Below, piece after piece: positions 1 to 10,840 of a DNA stretch of 64,000 bases. The notes under the pieces are model-generated. The model had not been told where the DNA came from. It saw only the letters and a program-made list of their open reading frames with translations, and made no database searches. The stretch comes from Dermacentor variabilis. Lineage: Eukaryota; Arthropoda; Arachnida; Ixodida; Ixodidae. Both the position numbers and the translations under genes were made by a program. Where the stretch lies: positions 261,682,115 through 261,746,114 of the forward strand of contig NC_134568.1 in the NCBI RefSeq assembly GCF_050947875.1, given 5' to 3'. The first letter of the stretch is position 1; each line of letters opens with the position of its first letter.

Positions 1-2490
1 TAGTCCATGGGCATCCCCTGTCGTCCTTGTTGTGAAGAAAGATGGTTCTGTGTGGACTACCGGCGCCTCAACATGATCACTCGCAGATGTGCCTACCCTC
101 TCCTGCGCATAGACGAAGTGACTGACAGTCTACAATGCACATTTTTCTTTTCTTCTCTAGATTCGTGCTCAGGGTATTGGCAAGTACCCATGGCAGATGC
201 CGATTGGCGAAGACAGCTTTTGTCACACCCGACAGCGAATACGAATTTGACACAATGCCTTCTGGACTTCGTAATGTGACAACATTTGAGCGCATTATGG
301 ACACAGTTCTACATGGCTTGAAGTGGCACACATGCTTGTGCTATCTTGACAACGTTGTAGTTTTTGCTCCCGACTTTACCACGCACCTTCAACGACTCCG
401 GTGTGTTTTGACGTGTTTAGCAAATGCTGGCCTACAACTAAACCTAAAGAAGTGCCGATTCGCAACTCGGCAGCTGACAATTCTAGGTTACGTTGTATTC
501 AAGGATGGAATACTCCCCGATCCAGCCATACTTCGGGCCGTCGCCGAATATCCTAAGCCAATGCCCATCAAAGAATTGTGCTGTTTCATAGGTCTGCTTT
601 TACTTCAAACGCTTCATCCGCAATTTCGCTGCCATCATATTGTCCCGGACGAAGCTACTTAGAAGCAATGAACCCCTCACTTCATGGTCATCCAAGTGCG
701 ACGAGGCCTTCACAAAGCTCCGTTGTTTGCCAATGAGTCCGCCAATTTTGAGCCATTACAACCCGACAGCCCCTACTGAAGTGCACACAGATGCCAGCGG
801 CGTTGGCCTCGGCGCTGCGATTGCCCAGCACAAACTAGGGTTTCTCGAGTTTGTCGTGGCTTATGCAAGTCATACACTTATGAAATCTGGGATCAATTAC
901 ACTGTGACAGAAAAAGAATGCTGGGCAATCATCTGGGCTCTCACTAAGTTCCAGCCTTATTTGTATGGCCGAAAATTTGATGTAGTGACGGAGCACGATG
1001 CACTATGTTGGCTGTCGTCCTTGAAAGATCCCTCTGGCCATCTTGCCCGATGGGCACTTCACCTGCAGGACTGCGATATCCGTGTGCTGTATCGCAGCGG
1101 ACGCCAGCATTCTGACGCCAAAGCCCTCTCGTGCTCTCCCTTACCTGATGACAATGCCTGCTGCTTACTATTCCAGTTCACTGTTTCTTCGCTAGACCTT
1201 ACCACCATTGCTTCTGAGCAGCGCAAGGGCAGTTGGATTGCCTCCCTTATAGACTTGCTTTCTGGTTCATCAGCATAACCAACCACTCACACGTTGCATT
1301 GTCAAGCTCACCATTTCTGCATTCACGACAACCTGCCTCATCAATGCAATTATAACCGCGACAGACGCCAGTGGTTGTTAGTAGTAGCTCGCAGTCTGCA
1401 TCCCGAGAAATGCGCAGCTTTTCAGACCGATCCACAGTGTGCACACTCTGTAGTTTTCAAAACATACCCGCACCTTCTACGGCGGTACTACTGGCGAGGG
1501 ATGTACAGCTGCGTTCAGAAGTTCGTTTGCTCGTGCCCCCCAATTGTCAGTGCCGGAAATCTCCACTCCTCCTCTTGCCAGATGGTCTGCAACCTTTACC
1601 TTGCCCTACCTGGCCGTTTGGGCACATCGGCATCGATTTGTATGGACCCCTTCCCCTGACATTGGTTGGAAACCGCTGGGCCATTGTGGCGGTTGACTAC
1701 CTCACGCCATCCGCTGAAACTGTCGCCCTCCCAGCAGCTACAGCACGCGATGTTGCCTCCTTCCTGCTTTGTCGATTCATCCTGCGTCATGGGCCCCCTC
1801 AGGAACTGCTCAGTGATCGCAGACGTGTCTTCCTGTCCGAAGTAGTTGAAGCCATTCTTAAAGAGGGCCATGTTGTTCATCGTACAATTACGGCGTACCA
1901 TTCTCAAACCAATGGCCTTACGGAACCTTCAACCGTAAGCTTGGTGACATGCTTGCCACGTATGTCGCCTCCAACCACACAAATAGGGACGTCATTCTGA
2001 CCTTCATGAACTATGTGTGAAACACCGCTACTCAGAGCACCACCGGTGTTGCACCCTTTTTCTTACTCTACGGTTGGTACCCGTCGCACACCATCGATAC
2101 AATTCTGCCATACCAGTCGGATACATCTGAATGTGCGCCCATTTCTGCCACTGGAATACACGCTGAAGAGTGCTGCAATCTCACTCGGGCCTTTACCTCC
2201 AATGACCAAGACCGCCAGAAGAGCACTCACAGTGACATCACTTCTGCGCCCACCTTCCTTCCTGGAGCGCTTGTGTGGCTCTTGGCTTCTTCTGCTGCAC
2301 CTGGGCCCTCTTCAAAACTACTACCCAAGTATGAAGAGCCCTACCATGTCGTGAAATGCACATTCCCTGCCAACTACATGACCGAATCCATTGAACCGTC
2401 TTTGGACATGTGCTGTCATGGACGAGACGTCAGCATCGAGCGCCTCGAGCCGTACTATGATTCACTCATAGTGAGGAGCTATTAGATCAC
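1..2490 (+). pseudogene. Decayed Ty3/gypsy pol (RT, RNase H, integrase)
   Basis: Remnant of a retrotransposon polyprotein spread over all three plus frames by frameshifts. RT begins at the window edge: VDYRRLN near 55, SGYWQVPM near 170, and the motif C region near 340 reads YLDN where YxDD is expected, so a catalytic Asp is lost. RNase H follows ([12 protein letters not shown] near 780, TEKEC near 910). The integrase zinc region (RRYYWRGMY near 1490), the core (GIDLYGPLP near 1635, SDRRRVF near 1815, then NGLTE near 1915) and the C-terminal module (LLPKYEEPYHV near 2320) follow in the usual gypsy order, RT before integrase. That order differs from the intact LTR element at 33-39 kb, so this is another lineage. 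It is not functional. Confidence 0.9.
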
Positions 2491-2521
2491 CGGATGGCTC
2501 CATTTTCATTCCCAGGAGTAA

Positions 2522-2690
2522 CTGTAGCAAAGAAGAAGTACGCTACAGTGGGCCGACCTCTCCAGCACTTTCTAACGGGGAGTCCATGCTGGGAGTCCAT
2601 GCCCTGCTCTAACGGTCAGTCTCAAACGCCGGTGACTAATAAATGCCTTTACAATATGAATATTGTATATGCCCTTGTTTGCACTAACAC
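2522..2690 (+). repeat. Probable start of the decayed gypsy 3' LTR
   Basis: Just after the last integrase-like codons the sequence begins TGTAGCAAAGAAGAAG and contains AATAAA at 2638-2643, as expected for an LTR start and its polyadenylation signal. No 5' LTR lies in the window, so neither end can be confirmed by pairing. Confidence 0.4.
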
Positions 2691-4479
2691 CCAGCAAAAT
2701 ACCGAGAGTTATAGAAACTTAATATATCCAGTGCCTACCGGGTTGAGTGAACAAAAGCTTGTTGCTTTTTTAGTAGCAGCATTTCTATAAATACAGCAAT
2801 GGCACATTGCATTGTACTATTTCCCACATGTCACACACATGTAAACTGTGGTAATGCGCAAGGAAGAGAATCAATGCAGCTCAGACATTGCTCTGCTTAG
2901 CGAATGGCAGCTATGGCATTGAAAGGATGTTTACACAACTATATTGCGTTCAAAGAAGGGTGGCTGATTTGTCTTGTTGGTATTCCACTGATTTTCAAAA
3001 GATCACAACAGACAAGGAAGAAATGACTGACAAGTCTAGGATCAACACAGAATGCTCCCAAAACACATGTGTGTCAACAAGGGCTTGCAAGATAAGGAAA
3101 AGCACATCTCCTGAGAAGCATGCCTGGCCATGTGCAATACCTTTTGTACTACACTTTTCTTAGTCAAAAAGTGCAGAAAACAAAGTAAAGAACATATGGC
3201 CAAACCCTTCTCTATATTTGCGGTTATTAGTTATATGGTTTCTTTTGAATATATTAATACCTGACAAGGACTTATGGAGATGAGTTTGTCACGTTATTTG
3301 CAAGCAGCTCTTTGCCATTAAAGGTTCCTGCGAGTGATTTCCCTCGTGTAAATAAAACGATTGTGTCCAATAGTAGACCACTGTTTGTGTTAACACTTTC
3401 CTGCCCATGGGAAAAGAAGCAGTGTTTGGGTAGTCACGTAAATACTTTTCTTTCTATCACAGAGCAAGCTTGATACCAAAGTGTACGGTATCAAATTGAA
3501 GAGGAAGAAATCCTCTTTCCAAAAGGCACTAATCCTAAATAAAAATTTTATTATAAAGAACTTGAAAAAGAAAAGATATCTAAATATTTTGTAGAAAAAA
3601 AATATACAGTAACATCATTGTTGCTTTGCACAGAAAGACCTTAAAAAATTTCAGAATATGCATTTGCAATGTAAAGGACCAGTGCAATACTCCAGCAATT
3701 ATCATCTTTCTATGTAAAAAATTTCTTGAGATATAAAAGAAACCATTAACTCTAGTGACGCGCGATATACCGAGGTCGACTGCCCGCTGTCTTTCCGTGC
3801 AAAACTCCCTGTACGGTGGCCAGCAAATTATCCCGATGGAAGGATGTTAAGACCCTGCAGATAAGAACTGTGACCTTTAGAACACGCAGGATATCTTTAT
3901 ATCGGCACACGACAGCTTTGAAACAGTTCGGTGAAAAAAGCGATACTCTGCTGTGAAATACGACAAACCAAAGTTGCCTTCTGCATCAGTGCTGCTTTCA
4001 AAGCCCAAAAACTTGCACGCAGATGCACGGTGCTTACGCGATCTGGGAAACTAAGTGCCACTAGCGCCGACCATGCCCCCTTTTCAGAGGCGTTTTAAAA
4101 ATCCGCGTATGGCGGAAAATGAAAACTGATACTGACTAAATATTTCCTAAATATAACCCAATAAATGGCACTAGCTGTCTCGGAGCGCTAGGAAAGTGGC
4201 AAAATACAAATTTGCAACCGTCAATAGCGGACTATCAATGGGAATAAGCATGGACAGAAAAATTAGTCATTAGTAAATGTCACCAGACTAATTCCAAGTT
4301 TTGGTCTGCAAGAAAACAAAACCACCGATTTCTCCCCAGTTTTCGTGCCAGAATGCAGAAGCTCAGATTTTTACCCAGTTTTCGTATTTAAAGCTCGGCG
4401 ATTTTTTACCTCCTGAAATTGAAAAGCTATAAAACCAGAAAACAAAGGACTTTAATGATACACCATGCTGTAAAATGTT
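2691..4479. other. AT-rich stretch with no recognised gene
   Basis: Only short open frames without family features occur here. From about 3655 to 4160 the composition becomes more GC-rich and mixed, like an old interspersed repeat, but I could not assign it. The stretch lies downstream of the last visible SS18 exon, so it is probably intronic. Confidence 0.4.
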
Positions 4480-4900
4480 AAAAAAATTCATCCCGGTTGT
4501 GAGATCAAACCTAAGACCAACGCTTTTCCACTGCGGTGGCTTTACCATCCGAACTAACTAGGAGGTAAGGCTGAAATCGACAACTCGAAGTGCAAGGATA
4601 TTGAATGTGGAAAATCAGTTCTGTAGAAATCTTAAAGCTTGGGAAAGCTTCAGGATAAGGAAAAATTTGTAATTCAGCTCAGAGTAGCACAAATTTAAGG
4701 AAATCTATATTGGTTACACAGAAAGAAAGGTGGGAATTTAACCTGAGACCTTTCGGGAGCAGTCACTCTACTATGGCAGCTAACCAGGTCGCAGATTGAG
4801 GATGAATGAATGATTCCAATGTTGGTACAAAGAATAATACAAACAAGTTCTGTGGAAATTCACAAGGATGAGCAAGTTTCATGAAAGTAAAAAATTACCC
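4480..4900 (-). repeat. Possible pair of tRNA-derived SINE-like modules
   Basis: Read on the minus strand, two segments resemble Pol III promoter heads. One near 4560-4490 has TCGGATGGTAAAGCC followed by AGGTTTGATC. The other near 4800-4735 has CTGGTTAGCTGCC followed by CAGGTTAAATTCC. The sequence after each head is partly similar between the two. No target duplication was found, so the call is tentative. Confidence 0.3.
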
Positions 4901-5273
4901 TCCATCTTCAGACCAGGATGAATTTTTCTTCAACAACGCTTTCTTTCTGAGAAACCCGTATGGGCTTCCTTTGTACCTTCATGCTATTCTGAGGTAGATA
5001 AAAAATTTGTCTGCTTCACTGAAGTTACAAAAAGAAGCTATGCCAGACAAAAAAGAACTAAAGCATACTGCCTACACTCTCTCTGGTCACACAAAGTGAT
5101 TAAATATAAAACACAGCCCACACCACGCAGTCTAGACAAGTAATAGACCTCTAACAATCTTTTCAGCAATGCATACAACATGCCCAAAGGCTTGACATAT
5201 GTATTGCTCAAGAAAGTGCAAAGCAATTGGGGACACAGGACTACATAGCAAGCTTAATTTATGCGACAACTAC

Positions 5274-5391
5274 CTGGAGCTGTTTGCTGCTGTGACTGCA
5301 TAGATGGGCCATAGGACTGTTGGCCAGGCATGAGACCACCTGGTGCAGGGCTACCTCCTTGATCAGGACCTCCTGGCCCACATGGTGGTGG
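5274..5391 (-). CDS. SS18: SS18 coding exon 4 (Pro/Gly/Gln-rich)
   Basis: Acceptor TTATCTATCGCAG, donor CTCCAG|GTAGTT. The exon is 118 bp, entered in phase 0 and left in phase 1. It encodes PPPCGPGGPDQGG, later PGQQSYGPSMQSQQQ: low-complexity sequence like the region after the SNH domain in SS18. Assignment to SS18 rests on phase, strand and composition, because low-complexity sequence cannot be aligned securely. Confidence 0.8.
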
Positions 5392-8300
5392 CTGCGATAG
5401 ATAAACAGCAAGAAGCAGCCTGATCTTGCCATAATTTCTCTCTACCATGAATCTCTAAAGTTTTCAGCTTCAGGAGCCCCCCTAGTGTAAAAAATCTAAT
5501 TGTGAGGTTTAATGTCTCAAAACTGCACAGAGGGTTACAAGAGATGCTGTAGTGGGTGGCTTTGGATTAATTTTGACCAGCTGGAGTTTTCAACGTGCAC
5601 ATGAATTTGTGTAAAAGTGTTTCTGTATTTCACCTCCATCAATATGTGGCCAAGGATCAAACCTGCGACCTCGTGCTCAGCAGCAGAACACAATAGCCAC
5701 CAAGCCACCGCGGCGGGTGCGCTACCAGCTTTCCAGACTATAAACGAATATACTGTGCATTTTCAGGTTTATTGGCTTTCAGCAATGAAGTCTTGCCTGC
5801 ACAGGTAACCAAAAAGTAGCAGTGGCTTCATGAGTGGCTATGGCTTTCACAGGAGGTCAGACACAAGCAAAAGAAGCAAGCATGCACAAGAACTAGACAT
5901 CTTGCTCGAAATAGTGAAATGATTTCCAAATGCTGACACATTACAAAAAAGTTTCAAATGAATAAAACTCGGCAAACGACCACTACATAAACGCAAAAAA
6001 AAAAGTAAAAAAAAAAAAAAGACTGCGAGCAAGGTTACCTAATAAAGTCAGGCAAGAACTGCCATAGAAAATAGACAAAACCGAGTATGTATAAGTATAT
6101 AAAAAATTTTAGCTTGCCAAATAGACATAGAAAGTTTTTATGCTGCTTCGAAAATTTTGCATAGGCCCAGCCTTTTCTACAAGTATGAACCAACCACCAG
6201 CAATAGCCTCTGCCTGTTTCAGTGAAAACTGCTATGAACTGTTTGTGGGGACATTTTGGATGCCTGCCTCTGACCAACTGTGGTTTGCTTAATTTGATAA
6301 ATATGTTTTATCCCCCAGCCTCATGAAGGTAAGCGAAAATCGGTGAATCCAGGCTGTAACACTTAGTACAGGAAAGCCAGCTGGGCATATTCATGCATAG
6401 CAGGCTGTCCTACATTTCAGAAGTCTAATTTCATATCATTTCATATACAAATCAGTACATACAACAGGTACAAACTTTTGAAATAAGAAAGAACAGAACA
6501 AAAGTTCGAGAAAAGAGTACAATTACAAAACCAAGGGAAACCAAAAGGCATAATCAGAAATAATGGGAGGTTGCAGCTGTTTGAAACCAGAAACAAAAAA
6601 ATAAGCACAGTTCAACAAAAGTGCTTAATCATGAATTGTTATCAGCAACCATTGCAAACCACAAATAACACTATCGCTACGCAAAACTAAAAATATTTGT
6701 TATAGTTTCCTTAAACCTGGATAAATCAGTGATGCTTACGATGTCACTTGGAAGGTCATTCTATTCATGGCAAATCTTTGGTAAAGATGAATTAAAATGC
6801 TTCACTGTTTTACAATGGCGAATATGAGCTTTGTGTGCATCGTCAAGCTGCTGTGGTACCAACACCGGTGGAACTATGAGGAGAGAATGAAGATGTTGAT
6901 TGTGGTGGTAAATTTTGTGAAACAGGCTAAGTCTGGCTATCTTGCAGCGGTCAGTAAATAACGGAACACTCAGATATTATTTCACGCATGATAAACTGCT
7001 TTGAGACTTCACCCCTCAACCTGGAATATAGATTAGAAATGTAGTACTGGTACAAAAATCATGCACTGGGCTTTTTGATTCAAGGATCAATGCATTAGTT
7101 AAAACCAAATGTTGCATTTTCTCAAGATTCTGTGAAGTGCTGTAAAAAGCTTTTGTGATAGGGTGTACCTTGGTGCTGCCACAGTTTAAATGCTTGTGAT
7201 TGGGGACATCAGAGCAGCTGAGTGCAACCAGCACAAGTGCGCTGCACCAATACAACATATAAGAACACTAACTTTACGGTCCATTGCAGCTTTACTGCTG
7301 GTATTAAAATGAAACATACAGCAACACCTTTTATTCGTATACAAGGCTCCATAATGGGCGATATTGCATAATCTTAATGACTTAGGCCTCAAGAACAAAC
7401 TTAACATGAAATACAATCTGGTGTAGTCATGGCATCTCAGCAGAAGCACAGATTTATATTCCAGCAGAATGGAAAATTGCTAAAACATAGACCGTCTACA
7501 AATCAGGCGATATTTCTTGTCAGTCAAATTATAGGCCTATTTCTTTCACATGTACATGCTGTAAAATCTTGGAACATATCTTAAAATCCGTTACAGAGTT
7601 CATTGAGGCAAACAATGTCCTCCATGCCTGCCAACATGGCTTCAGGACTGGTCTGTCTACCGCTACCCAACTTGTTGAGATCCTACACGATTTCTCCAAA
7701 GCAATTAACGACCAGAAACAAATAGATGTAATTTACCTAGACTTCTCAAAGGCCTTTGATCATGTCTGCCATGCTAAACTACTTCTAAAGCTTAAACATA
7801 TACTACGAGATGGGCCAATTTTTTGTTAGATTAGCAATTACTTATCTGACTGTCGCCAGTTTGTCAGTTAGGCTCCCACACTTCTGAATCTGTGCCAGTA
7901 CTTTCTGGTGTACCCCAGGGTTCCGTTTTGGCCCCTATCCTGTTCCTTTTATTCATAAATGACATAACTAATCAGGTTGAATTCAAGATTAGGTTTTTTG
8001 CAGACGACTGCGTACTGTATAGAGAAGTACTAAACCGACAAGACCAAGCTAGTCTTAATAAGGATTTTTCTTTGATAGCCCAATGGTGTGAAAATTGGCA
8101 AATGGCCTTCAACTTCGATAAAACAGTTTCAATGTCAGTAACAAAAAAGAAATCCAAGCTTACTTTTACATACGGCTGTGATAATACTATACTTGACACG
8201 GTCACTCAGTATAAGTACTTGGGCATTATACCATCAGACTTAGGATGGTCGGCTCATGTAGAGCATGTAGCAAGCAAAGCGATGTGAAAGCTTATGTTCT

Positions 8301-10175
8301 TAAACCGGGCCCGGCGATACTCTACGAAGGAAGCTAAGCTCTTCGCCTATGTGACAATGATACGTCCTGTCTTAGAATATGCGAACGTGGCGTGGTTTCC
8401 CTTTGCCCATAATCAAATAGCTACTCTTGAGGCTGTCCAGTGAAAAGCCGCACATTTTATCTGTAACCGATATAGGTGTACCGACTCGCCTACTCAGATG
8501 GTATCCGAGATCAGCCTTCATACACTAAGCAGTCGTGCAATGCCGTACTCAAATTTTTGTATCTCATCCTGCATAATAAGGTTCATGTGGATTCTAACAC
8601 CTATATTTCCTATAACACATCCAGAGAAACCCGTCACAAGCATTACCTTACACTCCAAAAATATTCTTGCACTAACGATACATTTAGCTTTTCGTTCTTC
8701 CCACGAGCTGTTCGCGACTGGAATGCTTTAGCCCAGACGGTAGTCGCACAGCCCACTGTTGACAAATTTGTTGAATTTGCTGGCCCAACAGTACTGTCAT
8801 TCACGACTAAGTGATGTTATCAACATTGTGTTTATCACTGTTTTAACTACCAAGTGTTTTTGGAATTCTGATGTGAAATTACAGATAATGCCATCGATGT
8901 TTTCTTTTTTTTGCAAAACATCATCTGTAATTGAAATAAGTTGATTGTGCATTATATTTTTGTCATACTTATTGCTGTTAACATAGGTCTATTATCCTTT
9001 ACACCCACTAAGTAGTCTTTTGTATTCTTTATGTAAATGCCTGTACTACAATGTCTACAGACCCTTCTAACCCACTCCAGTAAAAATCCCAGACGGGATT
9101 GACAGTATAACAAAATAAATAAATAAATAAATATGGTCCCTAGAGTGCCCAAAAACGATACTTACAATAGATGCCTGCACCACAGGACCAGCGTCTGCCA
9201 CTGATGCCAAGTAGACTAGATTTCTGTGCAAAATTTGCTGATACCTACAAGGCAGAAAGCAAACCACACATTTTTTTTTAAGAAGCCCAACTGCAAAACA
9301 GAGAAGTGCGTTAAACATTAGAATATTGGTGTTCCTTGTACACACGCGGCACATTTGCAGAACAGAGAAAACAAGTGCGTTCAACATTAGAGTAGTGGTG
9401 CGCCTTGAACACATGCGACACATTTGCAACACGAAAGCATTGCGTGAAAATGCATACTCACTGCAGACATTCCGAAGCCTTCCCTTTGTTTTGATAGTCG
9501 ACAATAGCTTGTATTAACTGGCTATTTTCATCCAGCATCTACAGCAAACAACAAAGGAAAAGATGGAAGAGGCGGAATTATTGAAAAGCACAGAAGCGGA
9601 GCGCATTTTCTCATGATGTGTTGTTGCTACACCGGTTTCAAATCAGAAGCACTTCAGGGTTGACAACGCATGCCTTCTGGTACCGAAGTTTTTTACTGGT
9701 CATGCACAGAGCAATACCTGCACAGTTACCGAAAAGTGTTGAAGTTTGAGGAATTATATGTCCCCATGGTGTTGTTGCCATATTGGTTTCAGACCTCAGG
9801 CACTTAAGGCGTGACAGCACATGCCTTCTAGTACCGAAACTCTTTACTAGACACGCACACAGCGGCACTTACTAGAAACAGAACGAACAATTACACCATG
9901 CACTTTATGGTCGTTTAAAAGAACCGCATAACGTGCCTGTCAGAACACTATGCACATAATGAATGCGCTTGCAAAATGCTACGCCAACTAACCGTCTTTC
10001 AAGAAATACAAGCCGCTAGCATGATTCTAGCACTTTACGTTGAAGTTGAAGCACTGCTTAACATATTTTATAAGTCTTAGCAACCTGAATACCGCAAGAA
10101 AATACCAACCTTTTGTATCTGAGCTGGACTTGGGTTATGCCGCCCTTTCTGTTGTTGTGCGAAGGCGACCGACAT
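5274..10175 (-). CDS. SS18: SS18 (SSXT/SYT) homologue, partial, four coding exons
   Basis: Homologue of SS18, a subunit of the SWI/SNF (BAF) chromatin-remodelling complex that acts in the nucleus as a transcriptional co-activator. Coding exons on the minus strand are 10175-10110, 9538-9462, 9244-9166 and 5391-5274. The first three encode the N-terminal SNH (SSXT) domain: MSVAFA at the start, AQIQK at the first junction, then MLDENSQLIQ, DYQNKGKASECLQ and YQQILHRNLVYLASVAD, all close to vertebrate SS18. Exon 4 is Pro/Gly/Gln-rich like the low-complexity tail of the family. Splice sites are GT/AG throughout and phases match (0, 2, 0), which rules out chance. Exon 4 ends in phase 1, so further exons lie below 5274, probably outside the window. 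The start codon was chosen by homology; the frame is open upstream of it, but that part is likely 5' UTR. Confidence 0.93.
5497..5717 (-). mobile_element. Ruka-like tRNA-derived SINE, diverged copy
   Basis: On the minus strand it starts CCCGCCGCGGTGGC, continues through CTGCTGAGCACGAGGTCGCA and the B-box-like AGGTTTGATCC (plus 5655-5665), and ends GACATTAAACCTCACAATT. The head matches the better-preserved SINE at 16247-16492. It lies in SS18 intron 3, in the same orientation as the gene. Confidence 0.8.
5718..6519. other. Intron 3 sequence, no recognised feature
   Basis: AT-rich, with an A-rich tract near 5995-6021. No exon with good splice sites and no transposon motif was recognised. Confidence 0.4.
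6520..6965 (-). pseudogene. LINE RT C-terminal remnant (CR1/jockey-like)
   Basis: On the minus strand the translation reads DRCKIARLSLFHKIYHH (plus about 6962-6912), later HKAHIRHCKTVKHF and NDLPSDIVSI with an internal stop. This is the characteristic end of CR1/jockey-type LINE reverse transcriptases (the conserved W-N-x-L-P motif). The tail below about 6700 is non-coding 3' sequence. Upstream, 6966-7454 shows nothing clear. Confidence 0.65.
7455..9132 (+). pseudogene. 5'-truncated CR1-like LINE in SS18 intron 3
   Basis: Non-LTR reverse transcriptase opposite to SS18. The palm begins near 7460 (NYRPIS near 7530), with motif A YLDFSKAFDHV near 7735, GVPQGSVLAPILF near 7910, FADDCVLYR near 8000, then KYLGI and EYANVAWFPF in other frames, and FFPRAVRDWNAL near 8700. 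Stops and frameshifts (for example the stop at 7827) break it. The element ends in an (AAAT)n-type tail at about 9111-9132. It lacks an endonuclease, so it is a dead 5'-truncated copy. Confidence 0.88.
9166..9244 (-). CDS. SS18: SS18 coding exon 3
   Basis: The acceptor TGCCTTGTAG precedes GTATCAGCA, and the strong donor GTAAGTATC follows ATT. It encodes YQQILHRNLVYLASVADAG, matching the end of the SS18 SNH domain. The 3' end of a LINE on the opposite strand lies only about 33 bp beyond this donor. Confidence 0.93.
9297..9428. repeat. Imperfect ~66-bp tandem duplication in SS18 intron 2
   Basis: The units at about 9297-9360 and 9361-9428 share ACAGAGAA, AAGTGCGTT, CAACATTAGA, CACATGCG and CACATTTGCA with small differences. 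They sit between exons 3 and 2. Confidence 0.7.
9462..9538 (-). CDS. SS18: SS18 coding exon 2 (SNH domain core)
   Basis: The acceptor TTTGCTGTAG precedes ATGCTGGATGAA, and the exon ends CTGCA before the donor GTGAGTATG. It encodes MLDENSQLIQAIVDYQNK and GKASECL, with the split codon CA|G (Gln) completed in exon 3. This is the SNH segment through which SS18 contacts the BRM/BRG1 ATPase. Confidence 0.94.
9620..9872. repeat. Spaced ~100-bp duplication in SS18 intron 1
   Basis: The units at about 9620-9725 and 9769-9872 share GTTGTTGC, GGTTTCA, GCATGCCTTCT, GTACCGAA and TTTACT in the same order, with a period of roughly 149 bp. No coding potential was seen. Confidence 0.65.
10110..10175 (-). CDS. 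SS18: SS18 coding exon 1
   Basis: Twenty-two codons from ATG (first base 10175) to AAG, followed by the donor GTTGGT. It carries MSVAFAQQQKGR, matching the invariant MSVAFA start of SS18 proteins, and ends AQIQK, matching the AAIQK of vertebrate SS18. Intron 1 is 571 bp. Confidence 0.93.
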
Positions 10176-10649
10176 GTCACTTGGCTTGATGCGTCTTGGA
10201 GGCAGAGCCTGTGGGGTATTGTGCTCAGCAGTACCAATTAGTGTACGGTCTGAGCGCGAAAATGCAAAAACGATGACTTGCCTACATCGACGGTACAGCG
10301 AAGCCAAACAATGGTTACGCGAAAGGAAGCGCGGATACACAGTGTGCCTAGACGCCAAGTGCACGAATACCGGGCATCCAGTGTTGCCGCGATATATTTT
10401 AGAGATGCTGCTGGCACAGTCTGGCGCAGTGTCAAACTAAAGTTTTTTCCTTCCGGTTTCCATTCCAGTTTAGCAAAAACTATTCAAACCGGTTTGAACT
10501 ACTTTACGGTAGCTCCGGATTTTCGCCCCGTTTGCTGGTTTTCTTCCCCGCTACTGGAACTCTGTTGTTTATGGACCGCTTTGGCGGTTCGTAATTACTA
10601 CTGGCGCTTATCTACAAGGTCCGTCGTCATCTACACCCTCCTGCTGCGT
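10176..10649 (-). promoter_or_regulatory. SS18: SS18 5' flank and presumed promoter/5' UTR
   Basis: Sequence between the SS18 start codon and the 5' end of LINE copy A1 on the opposite strand. The frame upstream of the ATG is open for 63 codons but does not resemble SS18, so it is treated as UTR. No TATA box at a convincing distance was found. The transcription start is not visible from sequence alone. Confidence 0.4.
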
Positions 10650-10840
10650 CGTCCAACTCGAGTTCTTGCGCGGCTTCGCGAGTGCGAGTGCCCCCGCGGC
10701 ACTCGCCGCGTCGGCGCGGAGCATCAAAGCTGTTGTCCGCTGCGTCGAAAGAGCGGAACATTACCGATGCAACTGCCATCCAAGTCAGGAGCGTCTCCTT
10801 CTTGGGGACAAGTGCAACGTGCGAAGGCGGTACCCTGAGG

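Noticed and set aside
5254..5448. 64-codon minus-strand frame taken as a complete small protein
   Set aside because: Only 5391-5274 is coding, bounded by good splice sites. The flanks are intron.
10176..10364. N-terminal extension of SS18 upstream of 10175
   Set aside because: The frame is open but does not resemble SS18, whose conserved start is MSVAFA.
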